Part shown: in pieces, positions 45,449 to 54,449 of the stretch
Numbering within the stretch: position 1 is the stretch's first letter
Layout: every line of letters begins with the position of its first letter
Assembly (NCBI GenBank): GCA_024102795.1
Contig: JAGFJK010000239.1
Coordinates: forward strand, 20,593-84,592
Source: Pirellulaceae bacterium
GTDB taxonomy: Bacteria; Planctomycetota; Planctomycetia; Pirellulales; Pirellulaceae
Direction of reading: 5' to 3'
DNA: 64,000 bases
Translations under genes and position numbers: made by a program
Notes under the pieces: model-generated
What the model was told of the DNA's origin: nothing
Databases searched by the model: none
Seen by the model: only the letters and a program-made list of their open reading frames with translations

Positions 45449-46710
45449 TCGAAACCCTCCGCCAGCAGATTCTGGACTCGAGTTCGGCGCGCCTGCTGAT
45501 CCGGCAGGTCGCCGAGGATGTGCTCCAGGGACATTCCGTCTGGCTATTGCACCCGGCGGGTCGCGATGCCCGCGCAATCGAACTCGGCTTGCAGTATGAG
45601 TTTCACGCGCGGCATATCGCTTATCACAACTTGGATGTGCGTGAGCTGGAAGGCGACCCGCCGCGGTGTCTCTGCCGGCATTTCGAAACCGACGCTGGCA
45701 GGAATGGGCGCAGCCCGCTGGACTCGGTGCTCGACGCGCTGCCGGATATTGATGTTGTGCAACTGACCGGGCTGGATCAACTTCCCCTGGCAACGCAGAG
45801 GCGGTGGGTGGAAACCGCCAAGATCTGGGGCCGGACTTGCCAATCGCGGCAGGGGGAGTCGCCTCGGCCGGCCGCCCTCTGCTGCGTCACCTCGCTGGCA
45901 CCGGAGTTGCTGACCGATATTGACGGCGATGTGAGCTTCAAGCTGGCTTGGTGGTGGGGCGTGCCGTCGGGGCTGGAATTGCGTCTCCTGCTGCGTCGTC
46001 TCGACTCGGACGAAGCCACGCGCACCGAGTGCGAGTGGCGGGAACATGTGGGTGCGGCGCTCGCGAGCGGTGACGAGTTGTTCGCGGAACACATCTGGCC
46101 CGAGCTGACCAGCACGATTGAACGCCTGAGAGCCGAGTCGCGGGCGTACGCGATCCAGCGCGGCTGGACCGCGGCACAAGTCAAGGCCGCCGGATTATCG
46201 AATGGCTTCCGCCACCATGCGACCAGCAACCCGCTCGAAGCGGTAGAACCTCCCGCCGCGAACCGCAGGTGGTGGAACGATTGTCTCGTGCATTTCTCAT
46301 GGGAATATGGCTGCCAATGGCACACGGCCGGCCTGGCCTTGCTGGACGACACGCAGTTCTTCGACTCCCGACTGTGCCGGGCTCAAGCTGCCCTGGTATT
46401 GCCGCGACTGGATGAAGTGCGCCACCAGATGTGCCATATCCTGACCGAGAAGCACGGGCGGAAATGGCCCTATTGCTGGTGCGAACCGGCAGCGCCCGAA
46501 GAACGGGAGGAAATCCGCCAGTCGCCCTACGCCTGCCAGTGGGGCCACTTGCGGCATCTGCTGTTGAAAGTCCCTGCCCTGCGGAGCGAACGGAGGTTCG
46601 AGCCGCTGGCGACCCAGGGATGGAAACTTCGGAACTCGCTCGCCCACGCGCGTCCCGTCGAGTATGATGCGTTCGCTGAACTCTGCTCGCTCGCGGAACG
46701 TGCCTTCTGA
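45445..46710 (+). CDS. HEPN-type RNase candidate with degenerate ATPase-like N-terminus
   Basis: 421 residues, starting in a 4-bp ATGA overlap with the ATPase gene. The N-terminal 200 residues look like a P-loop fold that has lost its Walker A: VWLLHPAGRDAR sits where GxxxxGK[S/T] would be, followed by DVVQLTGLDQLP and a sensor-like ALCCVTSLAPE strand. The C-terminal region is helical and ends WKLRNSLAHARPVEYDAF. RNSLAH (residues 396-401) is an exact R-x4-H motif with the preferred Asn, the catalytic signature of HEPN ribonucleases. I infer a toxin/effector RNase controlled by the ATPase. The family is unknown to me. Confidence 0.65.
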   Translation: MIETLRQQILDSSSARLLIRQVAEDVLQGHSVWLLHPAGRDARAIELGLQYEFHARHIAYHNLDVRELEGDPPRCLCRHFETDAGRNGRSPLDSVLDALPDIDVVQLTGLDQLPLATQRRWVETAKIWGRTCQSRQGESPRPAALCCVTSLAPELLTDIDGDVSFKLAWWWGVPSGLELRLLLRRLDSDEATRTECEWREHVGAALASGDELFAEHIWPELTSTIERLRAESRAYAIQRGWTAAQVKAAGLSNGFRHHATSNPLEAVEPPAANRRWWNDCLVHFSWEYGCQWHTAGLALLDDTQFFDSRLCRAQAALVLPRLDEVRHQMCHILTEKHGRKWPYCWCEPAAPEEREEIRQSPYACQWGHLRHLLLKVPALRSERRFEPLATQGWKLRNSLAHARPVEYDAFAELCSLAERAF

Positions 46711-46846
46711 GGGCAGTCCAGTCTGAACTGTCTCGCTCGGACCGCCAAATCAACGGAACTTCCGCCCGCTCGGTGGGTTTGTAGGATGCAAGGAATCGAA
46801 CCGCAGTGGATTTCCCGGCGAAACCGCAACCCATAAGGATCCTCGC

Positions 46847-48199
46847 ATGACCATCCCGCGACTTGCCCTGCTCATCCTGCTGCTGGCTTGTGCCACCGCC
46901 CAGGCCGAGGACTGGCCCAGGTTTCGCGGGCCCAATGGCACCGGGATCAGCGGAGACGACACGCCGACGCCCACGAGCTGGAGCCCGACGGAAAACCTGA
47001 AATGGAAAACTCCCCTGCCAGGACCCGGCGTGTCGAGCCCCATCGTGGTGGGCCAGCGAGTGTTCGTCACCTGCTACTCCGGCTACGGCACCGACCGCCG
47101 GAATCCGGGCAATATCGAGGATCTGAAGCGCCACCTGGTCTGCCTGGACGCCGAATCGGGCAAGCAGCTCTGGGAACAGACCATCGCCGCCGCTCAGCCC
47201 GAAGATCCGTATACCGGCGCCGGCGTGCCCGCTCACGGCTACGCCTCCCATACGCCCGTGTCGGACGGCGAGCGGGTGTATGTGTTCTTCGGCAAGTCGG
47301 GCGTCCTGGCGTTCGACCTGGAAGGCAAGCAGTTGTGGCAGAAGAGCGTGGGCACCGAGTCCGATCCGCGCCGCTGGGGTTCCTCCTCCAGCCCGATCCT
47401 GTACAAGGACTTCGTGATCGTCACCGCGTCGGCCGAGAGCCAGGCCCTGGTCGCCCTGCACAAGGAGACCGGCGAGGAAGCCTGGCGGCAGGAAGCCACC
47501 GGACTGGACAACGTCTGGGGAACGCCCGCCCTGGTCGAAGTGGACGCCGACCGGACGGACCTGGTCCTGGGCGTGCCCGGCGAGATCTGGGGATTCAATC
47601 CGGAAAACGGCAAGCTCCGTTGGTACTGCGAAGCGATGCAGTCCGATATGTTCCAGTCCAGCGTCGTGATTGACGGCGGCGTGGCCTATGCCATCGAGGG
47701 CCGCAACGGCGGTTCGATCGCCGTTCGTGTCGGCGGCCAGAACGATGTGACCGATTCCCACCGGGTCTGGATGGGACGGGACGCCGCCCGCTACTGCTCG
47801 CCCGTGATCCACGAGGGCCGGCTGTATTACTTCGCCAACGGTATCGCCAACTGCCTGGACGCCAAGACGGGCGAGCAGGTGTTTCAGTCTCGCTTGTCCG
47901 GCGCGGGAGGCGCGGGCGGTGCCGGGCCTCCGGCCGGCGGGCCGGGCGGAGGATTCCAAGGTGGACGCGGCGGTTTTGGCGGCGGAGACTACTCGTCGCC
48001 CGTCCTGGCCGGCGGCAAACTGTACTACATCAATAATTCGGGCGCGACCTTCGTGATCAAGGCCGGTGATACGTTCGAGCAACTGGCGGTCAACCGCCTG
48101 ACCGAGGACCGCGAGACGTTCGGCGGCACGCCCGCCGTCAGCCACGGCAAACTGTTCATCCGCTCGGACAAGCACCTGTACTGCGTCGGGGGCGAGTAG
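46847..48199 (+). CDS. Secreted PQQ-like beta-propeller repeat protein
   Basis: 450 residues. A signal peptide (LALLILLLACATAQA) is followed by EDWPRFRGPNGTGIS, the usual start of planctomycete PQQ-repeat proteins. Repeats with WKTPLPGPG, GKQLWEQ, GKQLWQKS and TGEEAWRQE are typical blades of an eight-blade propeller. There is a Gly-rich insert near residues 357-380. Catalytic metal ligands of PQQ dehydrogenases are not apparent, so it is more likely a binding or scaffold protein than an alcohol dehydrogenase. Confidence 0.88.
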   Translation: MTIPRLALLILLLACATAQAEDWPRFRGPNGTGISGDDTPTPTSWSPTENLKWKTPLPGPGVSSPIVVGQRVFVTCYSGYGTDRRNPGNIEDLKRHLVCLDAESGKQLWEQTIAAAQPEDPYTGAGVPAHGYASHTPVSDGERVYVFFGKSGVLAFDLEGKQLWQKSVGTESDPRRWGSSSSPILYKDFVIVTASAESQALVALHKETGEEAWRQEATGLDNVWGTPALVEVDADRTDLVLGVPGEIWGFNPENGKLRWYCEAMQSDMFQSSVVIDGGVAYAIEGRNGGSIAVRVGGQNDVTDSHRVWMGRDAARYCSPVIHEGRLYYFANGIANCLDAKTGEQVFQSRLSGAGGAGGAGPPAGGPGGGFQGGRGGFGGGDYSSPVLAGGKLYYINNSGATFVIKAGDTFEQLAVNRLTEDRETFGGTPAVSHGKLFIRSDKHLYCVGGE

Positions 48200-48292
48200 C
48201 CCTACGGACCTTCTTGAGCACCGACCAGCGAACAAACCTGAAGGTAGTTTTGAATCACTCCGAATGCCCCCTCCTGACCGAGAGAATCCCGC

Positions 48293-49195
48293 ATGAGTTG
48301 CCATAGGAACTGGAGTTTGAAGACACGACTGTTGCCGCTGCTGCTGTTGGTGCTCGCGCTGGCCGGCCAGACTCCGCTGGCCGCGCAGCAGCCAGCGGCC
48401 GGGCGCATCGAACCCGATGTGGTCTACGGCCACAAGGATGGCCTGGCAATGACGCTGGACGTGCACCGTCCAACGGGCGAAGCCAACGGCGCGGCGATCT
48501 TGTTCATGGTCAGCGGCGGCTGGTATTCGCGCTGGGCGCCGCCGGAACAGGCTCGCCCCCTGTTCCAGCCGTACCTTGATGCCGGCTACACCATGCTGGC
48601 CGTGCGGCACGGCAGCAGTCCCAAGTACACGATCCCCGAAGCGGTGGCGGACGTGCGCCGAGCGGTTCGATACGTCCGGCAGAACGCGGAACGCCTGGGC
48701 GTCGACGCCGATCGCCTGGGCGTGATGGGGATGAGCGCCGGCGGACATCTGTCGCTGATGCTGGGCACCACCGGCGACGACGGCCAGACCGGCGGCAACG
48801 ACCCGCTGCAACGCGCGTCCAGCCGAGTGGCCGCGGTCGTGGCCCTGGTGCCGCCGACCGACCTGCGGGTCGCGGTCTGGGAAGCGCCCGAGTCGCTGCC
48901 GGCGTACCGGAACTTTCCGGCACTCAACCTGCCGCTCAAGGAGGCCGAACAGTATTCGCCGCTGGTCCACGTCACGCCCGACGACGCGCCGTCGCTGGTG
49001 ATCATGGGAGCCAAGGACGAACTGGTTCCGCCCCGGCACGGCGAGTGGATTGACGAGGCGTTCCAGAAACAGGGCGTGGCTCGAAAGCTGATCGTCATGC
49101 CCGGCGCCGGACACGGTTTGGAAGGCCCCGAGAATCGGGCCACCGTCGTCCGCGAAACGCTGGCCTGGTTCGACCAGCACCTGGGCCGGAAGTAG
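48293..49195 (+). CDS. Secreted alpha/beta-hydrolase esterase
   Basis: 300 residues with a signal peptide (LLPLLLLVLALAGQTPLAA). The alpha/beta-hydrolase fold shows ILFMVSGGWYSRW (oxyanion region), the nucleophile elbow GMSAGGHLSL with Ser near residue 145, a late Asp strand (VIMGAKDELVPP) and the catalytic His in PGAGHGLEG. The layout is that of BD-FAE/acetyl-esterase-like proteins. Substrate unknown; probably an exported carboxylesterase acting on polysaccharide esters. It follows the PQQ gene by 93 bp on the same strand. Confidence 0.88.
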   Translation: MSCHRNWSLKTRLLPLLLLVLALAGQTPLAAQQPAAGRIEPDVVYGHKDGLAMTLDVHRPTGEANGAAILFMVSGGWYSRWAPPEQARPLFQPYLDAGYTMLAVRHGSSPKYTIPEAVADVRRAVRYVRQNAERLGVDADRLGVMGMSAGGHLSLMLGTTGDDGQTGGNDPLQRASSRVAAVVALVPPTDLRVAVWEAPESLPAYRNFPALNLPLKEAEQYSPLVHVTPDDAPSLVIMGAKDELVPPRHGEWIDEAFQKQGVARKLIVMPGAGHGLEGPENRATVVRETLAWFDQHLGRK

Positions 49196-49235
49196 GCAAA
49201 CGGCGGGCCAGGCGAACGGCGAATCAGGCGAACGG

Positions 49236-49545
49236 CGGGCGTCAGCCCGCTGTTTCTCCGAATTTACGTGGCCCCGTTCGTGCGACGAGTTTCCAGAAAC
49301 AGGGGGCTGACGCCCCCCGCTCGCCATCGCTCGCCATCGTTCGCCACCGTTCGTGCGACGAGTTTCCAGAAACAGGGGGCTGACGCCCCCGCTCGCCATC
49401 GCTCGCCATCGTTCGCCACCGTTCGCGCGGCGAGTACTCAGAAACAGGGGGCTGACGCCCCCCGCTCGCCATCGTTCGCCACCGTTCGCCACCGTTCGCG
49501 CGACGAGAATACAGAAACAGGGGGCTGACGCCCCCCGCTCGCCTG
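49236..49545. repeat. Tandem repeats of about 73 bp with GGGGGCTGACGCCCCC palindromes
   Basis: Four copies start at about 49295, 49368, 49440 and 49513. Each has AGAAACAGGGGGCTGACGCC followed by degenerate CGCTCGCCATCGTTCGCCACC stretches. An inverted, diverged copy lies at about 49236-49258. There are no unique spacers, so this is not a CRISPR array. The whole 49196-49569 gap contains nothing else. Confidence 0.85.
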
Positions 49546-49569
49546 CCCCCGCTCGCCCCCCCGCTCGCC

Positions 49570-51657
49570 TTACTTTTCTGGCACGGTGATCAGCAGCGGC
49601 TGGCTGGCGTAGGTGGCCTTCATAACGAAGTTCAACGACACGTTGGCCATCACCACGATCTGCTGCTGCTGAACCGGCGGCGCGTCGGCGGCCGCCTTGA
49701 GCACGATCAGGCCCTGCGTTGTGCCGCCGGTCAGCAACGTCTTGCTGGCCCCGGTGTCCAAGGTGACACCTTCGGGCAGCGAGTCGCCGTAGACGCTGTT
49801 CAGGTGCCGGTAGGCCACGTCCAGCGTCACATTCTTGTCGAACCCCTCGGCCCGCTCGATCGTCACTTCCACTTGCTGCGTGCCGCCGGGCTGCAGCACA
49901 AGTTCGGCCGTACTGAGCGTCACGCTTAAAATGTCGCTCGGCGCGCCGACCGACACCGTGTGCATTTCCACCGGCCAGTGTCCTCGCCCGCCGCCCGGCT
50001 GGTAGGTTTCCTGGTAGTTGGAAGCTTGCGCCGTAAGCTGCTCGCCGCCGGGCAGCGTGGCCGTGCCGCGGATGGTGACGTTCGAGACGCCCAGCGGCGC
50101 GTCGCCCGAAGCCTGCAGCACAATGCAGCCGTCCTTGCCCTTGCCCGCCAGGATCCGGCCGCAAGTCGCCGTGACGCCCTCGGGCAACCCGTCGATGTGA
50201 AGCTGGATTTCGCCGTCGAACCCGTTCTTGCGCACGGTGCGCACATAGATCGCTCCGCCCGTGCCGGGAGTCAGCGGCGTCTTGTCCGTGTCGACATACA
50301 GTTCGAAGTACGGCTGGCTGCGTGCCGCCCGCAGCAGGTAGACGAAAGGCTGGCCGCCGCGCAGGTGCAGGTCGCGGATCTCGACGATGTACCGGCCGTC
50401 GGCCGGCGCCGTCCAATCCTCGATCCACGAGTCCGCATAGTTCCGGATGCCCAGCCGCAGGTCATCGTTCAAGGCCAGTTGCCGCCCCTGGCTGTCGAGA
50501 ATTCGCAGATGCGAATCCAGCTCGGACTGGTGCCGGCGGGCCAGCACTTCGAACGAGAACTTGTCGCCCTTGGCCGCCTCGAACGAGTAGCAATCGATGT
50601 CGCCTTCCGTCTCGATGCGGCCGTTGATGCCAGCGGGCACGGCGATGGCCTGCGCCTGTTCGACAGTGCCGTTGTCCATTTCCGACTCGCTGATCAGCGG
50701 CAAGTCGGACACGATCAGCGGCACGGGGTTCGAAATGGCATCGCCCACGGCCAGCCCCTGCCAGGACGGGCCGGGCGGCGTTTCCGCGGCCAAAGTGACA
50801 GACACCTGCGCGGGGTCCGGCAGTTGGAAGCCGGCCAGTTGCAGGTCGGTCGGCGCGCCCGCCGCGACCGCCAGCGGATAGGCGTTGGTCACGAACGGCT
50901 GGTCGCTGATCTCCAGGCTGTATTCCCAATACTGGTTGCCTTGGTACCGCACGTCGCGGATCTCCAGCAGGTACTCACCGGCATGTTCGAAGCGGTAGCC
51001 GATGAACGGATCGCCGAAGAAGTAGTTGTCCGAGGCGGCCAGCGTCACGCCGGCGGCATTGCGCAAGGTGAGAATCGGATCGCAATGCTGCTGCAGGTCA
51101 TGGATCCTGTCTTGCAGCCGCATCGCCCGCATGTGAAAGCTGAGTGCCGCGCCGGCTTCCGCCTGGAATTGGAAGTAATCCACGTCCTCGGCCTTCTCGA
51201 TCGCTCCGCACACCGTGGCCGGCACGGTCACCTGATTGGCCTCCGCCGGGCTATCGTTCTTGCCGCTCTCGCTGACCACCGGGTCCCGGGCGATCACCAG
51301 TTGTCCCAGCGTGCTCACGCCCTGCGGCGTGGCGATGCGGAAATCTCGCACTCCCGGCAAGGCGTCCGGCGCCACCGTGAAACGTACCTTCAGGCTTTGC
51401 AGGTTGGGCCGGGGATCTTTCTCCGTGGCCTTGGTTTCCGGCGGGACGACTTCTCCCGTAACTCCAGTACCACTGACCAGCACCTGGTAGGCGCCCCACA
51501 TGCTGGCCCGCGAACTGACCGTGTGCTCCGAGGTCTGACCCACCTGGGCCGCCACCGGCTTGACACTCATCAGCATCGGATACGAGGTCTGAGCCCAAGC
51601 GCTGGCCGCCGGCAGCCAGGCCAGACAACCAGCCAGAATCAACGTGTTTCTCGACAT
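49570..51657 (-). CDS. Secreted PPC-domain protein (pre-peptidase C-terminal repeats)
   Basis: 695 residues with a signal peptide (MSRNTLILAGCLAWLPAASAWA). Two pre-peptidase C-terminal (PPC)-like modules are seen: ESGKNDSPAEANQVTVPATVCGAIEKAEDVDYFQF near 131-166, and MDNGTVEQAQAIAVPAGINGRIETEGDIDCYSFEA near 325-360. Ig-like or beta-rich segments sit on both sides. Such proteins are frequent in planctomycetes next to DUF1549/DUF1553 genes and are thought to be exported accessory proteins. It follows the DUF1549/1553 gene with a 6-bp gap, so one operon. Confidence 0.85.
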   Translation of the reverse strand: MSRNTLILAGCLAWLPAASAWAQTSYPMLMSVKPVAAQVGQTSEHTVSSRASMWGAYQVLVSGTGVTGEVVPPETKATEKDPRPNLQSLKVRFTVAPDALPGVRDFRIATPQGVSTLGQLVIARDPVVSESGKNDSPAEANQVTVPATVCGAIEKAEDVDYFQFQAEAGAALSFHMRAMRLQDRIHDLQQHCDPILTLRNAAGVTLAASDNYFFGDPFIGYRFEHAGEYLLEIRDVRYQGNQYWEYSLEISDQPFVTNAYPLAVAAGAPTDLQLAGFQLPDPAQVSVTLAAETPPGPSWQGLAVGDAISNPVPLIVSDLPLISESEMDNGTVEQAQAIAVPAGINGRIETEGDIDCYSFEAAKGDKFSFEVLARRHQSELDSHLRILDSQGRQLALNDDLRLGIRNYADSWIEDWTAPADGRYIVEIRDLHLRGGQPFVYLLRAARSQPYFELYVDTDKTPLTPGTGGAIYVRTVRKNGFDGEIQLHIDGLPEGVTATCGRILAGKGKDGCIVLQASGDAPLGVSNVTIRGTATLPGGEQLTAQASNYQETYQPGGGRGHWPVEMHTVSVGAPSDILSVTLSTAELVLQPGGTQQVEVTIERAEGFDKNVTLDVAYRHLNSVYGDSLPEGVTLDTGASKTLLTGGTTQGLIVLKAAADAPPVQQQQIVVMANVSLNFVMKATYASQPLLITVPEK

Positions 51658-51663
51658 GACGGA

Positions 51664-54120
51664 TTACCGCGCAAACAGGAATTGCTTGGAATTGATCAAC
51701 GCCCAGAGCAGGTCTTCGTAGCATTCCTTGGGACTGGGGCTCTCCTGCAGAAACTGCCTGCTCAATACCAGTTCCTCTTCCGACGGCCAGCGGCAGAGGG
51801 CCGACAGGTACAGTTCCCGCACGATCTCGTCGTGCGGCCTGTTTTCGGCCAGCAGCCTGGCCAGGCGGCCGTTCTTGTCCGAGATCTTCTGCGCGATGGT
51901 GTCGCCGTTCAGCGTGTGCAGGGCCTGCGCCAGGTTTTCGTCCGGCGTCCGTTCACACTCGCAGACGCTGGCCCGCTTCGGCTTGGCGAACGTGTTCAGG
52001 AAATAGTCGGGATACTCGGCGTCCGGCAATTCGATCGCCCGCGTGCCCAGCGGCAGGTTGCGGAACTTGGTCTGCACGCCCGTCACCTGGTCGATGGCGT
52101 CCAGCAGCGGCTCGGCCGTCAGTCGCTTGACGCGATAGTGGCTGTAGAAGCGGCGGTCGGAGGCGTTTTCGGGCGTGGGCTGCGAATCGAGCTGATAGAG
52201 CCGCGAGGTCATGATGGTGCGGATCAGGTGCTTCAGGTCGAAGCGGTGGTCGACAAAGTCCTCAGCCAGCGTTTCCAACAAGGCCACGTTGCTCGGCGGG
52301 TTCGTGCTCCGCATGTCGTCCAGCGGCTCCACCAGGCCACGCCCCAGCAGATAGCCCATGTAACGGTTGACGACCGCCCGCGCGAACAGGCGGTTGTCGG
52401 GCGCCGTGAGCCAGGCGGCCAGGGGGATGCGGCGGTCCAGCGGATCGTCGATCGGCTCGGCCTCCAGCGGCTTGGGCTGCATCAGTTGCCCGGTCCGCGG
52501 ATGCCGCACGTCGCCCGTCGAACGCACCGTGACCACGCTTTCCCGGCCGAACAGCCCGAACTCCTCGCTGTTCTTGGTCCCCACGCGGGCAAAATACGCC
52601 GCCAGGCTGTAATAATCCGCCTGGCTGTACTTCTCGAACGGATGATGGTGGCATTTGGCGCATTCGAGTCGCACGCCGAGGAAGATCTGGGCGGTGGCCT
52701 CGGTCAGCGCCGACGAGTCGGTGTGGATGCGGAAGTAGTTCGCCGGGCCGTTGCTGTAAATCGACCCCTTGGCCATGACCAGCTCCCGCACGAATTCGTC
52801 GTACGGCCGGTTGGTCCGCAGGGCCTCGCGGATCCAGTTGTGCAGAGCCCACATGCCCTGCTCGCCTAGCGAGTTGCTGTTGTTGCGGATCAGGTCCGAC
52901 CACTTCAGAGTCCAGTAGGCCGCGTACTGGTCGTTGTATATATCCAGTTGCGGGTCGCCGGTCAGACCCAGCAGTTGGTCGATCAGCCGGGTCCGCTTGT
53001 CGGGATCGGCCGACTGCACGAACGCCGTCGTCACTTCGGGCGTGGGCAACGTGCCGATCGCGTCCAGAAACGCTCGCCGCACGAAGGTGGCGTCGTCGCA
53101 CAACGGCGAAGGTTCCAGGCCCAACTCGCGGAACTTGGCCTCGGCCAGCTCGTCCACGTAATTCTGGTTCCGCCAGCCGGCCAGTTGCACCGACTCGGCG
53201 TACGGTATGACAAACGTGGCGATTTCCGCCTGGTCCTCGTAGCGGACCATGATCGCGGCTTGCCCCCGCCCCTCGCAGCGGACCAGTCCGGCCCCATCGA
53301 CGCTCAGCACACCGTCGTCCATCGAATCGAAACGAGCCTGCGCGGTCACGTCCCGCTGGGACTGATCGCTGTAGTGAGCGATCACCTGCAATTGCTGCGA
53401 CTGGCCCACCTGGGTCACCCGGCTGGCCGGAGCCACCGTTAAATGTGTGACTTCGGGAGCGTCGGCACGAGGCGCCGGGGCGCCGGATGCGATCCAGGAT
53501 CGCAGCACCTGGTACTCCAGGCCGTCGGGCGGCAGCCGCAAGCCGCCACCGTGCGGCATCCCCATCGCGGGCTTCCGCAGAAACAGACTGCGGTCCGGGC
53601 TGGCAAAATTCAGCCGCCGTTGGCGGCCTGCCCGCGCGACCGCCTCGTAATCGGCTGGCGGATCGAAACCGAATACCGACAGCTTGAAGCCTCCCTTGCC
53701 GTGCTGCGCGGCGTGGCAGGCGGCCGAGGCGCAGCCCGCCTTGTTCAGAATGGGCCGGATGTCGCGAGTGAAATCCACGGGCGTGCTGCCCACGCCCGCC
53801 ACGGTCACCTGCACCTGCCGCTCGTGCCCGCCAGCCGACACGGTGATCTGGGCCTGGCCGTTGGCCATCGCCCGCACCCGGCCGCCGCTCTCGACCACGA
53901 CGACCGACGAATCGGACGACGCGTACTGGGCCGAACCGCTCAAGTCCGCGCTACGCGAGCTGAACTCTCCTTGATCATCCGCGGCGGTGACCAGCAGTTG
54001 GGCTTGAGCGAAATCGCCCTCCAGGCGCAGTTCCGGAGGAAGAACCTGAAATGGGTCGGCGGCCTGAACCAGCGATGTGGCTGGAAAGAGCCACCACAGG
54101 CAGATGATCAATCGGCGCAT
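51664..54120 (-). CDS. DUF1549/DUF1553 protein with Ig-like (BIG2) domains
   Basis: 818 residues from the ATG at 54120, which has a perfect GGAGG site; further ATGs upstream lack one. Signal peptide MRRLIICLWWLFPATSLVQA. Bacterial Ig-like segments occur near 40-110 and again near 235-310 (THLTVAPASRVTQVGQSQQLQVIAHYSDQ). Between them is a Cys-x4-Cys-His phrase (CASAACH), a possible haem or metal site, then DFTRDIRPILNKAGC. DUF1549 (DDATFVRRAFLDAIGTLPT) and DUF1553 (LAAWLTAPDNRLFARAVVNRYMGYLLGRGLVEP) follow. Planctomycete hallmark; function unproven. Confidence 0.9.
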   Translation of the reverse strand: MRRLIICLWWLFPATSLVQAADPFQVLPPELRLEGDFAQAQLLVTAADDQGEFSSRSADLSGSAQYASSDSSVVVVESGGRVRAMANGQAQITVSAGGHERQVQVTVAGVGSTPVDFTRDIRPILNKAGCASAACHAAQHGKGGFKLSVFGFDPPADYEAVARAGRQRRLNFASPDRSLFLRKPAMGMPHGGGLRLPPDGLEYQVLRSWIASGAPAPRADAPEVTHLTVAPASRVTQVGQSQQLQVIAHYSDQSQRDVTAQARFDSMDDGVLSVDGAGLVRCEGRGQAAIMVRYEDQAEIATFVIPYAESVQLAGWRNQNYVDELAEAKFRELGLEPSPLCDDATFVRRAFLDAIGTLPTPEVTTAFVQSADPDKRTRLIDQLLGLTGDPQLDIYNDQYAAYWTLKWSDLIRNNSNSLGEQGMWALHNWIREALRTNRPYDEFVRELVMAKGSIYSNGPANYFRIHTDSSALTEATAQIFLGVRLECAKCHHHPFEKYSQADYYSLAAYFARVGTKNSEEFGLFGRESVVTVRSTGDVRHPRTGQLMQPKPLEAEPIDDPLDRRIPLAAWLTAPDNRLFARAVVNRYMGYLLGRGLVEPLDDMRSTNPPSNVALLETLAEDFVDHRFDLKHLIRTIMTSRLYQLDSQPTPENASDRRFYSHYRVKRLTAEPLLDAIDQVTGVQTKFRNLPLGTRAIELPDAEYPDYFLNTFAKPKRASVCECERTPDENLAQALHTLNGDTIAQKISDKNGRLARLLAENRPHDEIVRELYLSALCRWPSEEELVLSRQFLQESPSPKECYEDLLWALINSKQFLFAR

Positions 54121-54449
54121 CGGAATCCTCCGCATGGCGTAATATGCTGAGCGCAAAGGCAGGTCGCTGTGGGATGATGCAGGGCGGGCGGCAAAGCAGC
54201 CGCCCGGCGGGTGCGCTTATTATTACCGTTTGCCGAACTCTGTGCCAGTGTTTTCTGATGTCGGGGAGCGGGCCGCGAGAGCGATTGGGACAATCGCTCC
54301 ACCTTGATATGTTGATTTTTGGATGGAAGTTGGTATGATACGGCAGGTTGTGACCGATAAAACAACTGCCGGTTTCGACCGGACCCGCCTGCGATTCGAC
54401 CCACCCCCAACAGTTTTCCCGCCTGGGCCGCTCCCTCGGAGAATCGACG
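54121..54449. other. Divergent intergenic region between DUF1549/1553 and DUF1501 genes
   Basis: 329 bp. It contains the promoter proposed at 54312-54339 for the DUF1501 gene and presumably one for the minus strand. No gene seen. Confidence 0.5.
54312..54339 (+). promoter_or_regulatory. Predicted sigma-70-like promoter of the DUF1501 gene
   Basis: TTGATT at 54312-54317 and TATGAT at 54334-54339 are 16 bp apart in a locally AT-rich stretch, about 110 bp before the start codon. Confidence 0.45.

Noticed and set aside
46750..46846. tRNA-like phrase GGAATCGAACC
   Set aside because: No acceptor stem or anticodon arm can be folded around it; coincidental.
49236..49545. Possible CRISPR array
   Set aside because: The repeats have a regular period but the intervening DNA is itself repetitive; there are no unique spacers and no cas genes.
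46181..50428. 1415-residue open frame on the minus strand
   Set aside because: It crosses four well-supported plus-strand genes and a repeat block, and its peptide is Arg/Gly-rich without domains. It is a shadow of high-GC coding DNA.
49960..52869. 969-residue plus-strand open frame
   Set aside because: It is antisense to the PPC-domain and DUF1549/1553 genes, which have signal peptides and family motifs.
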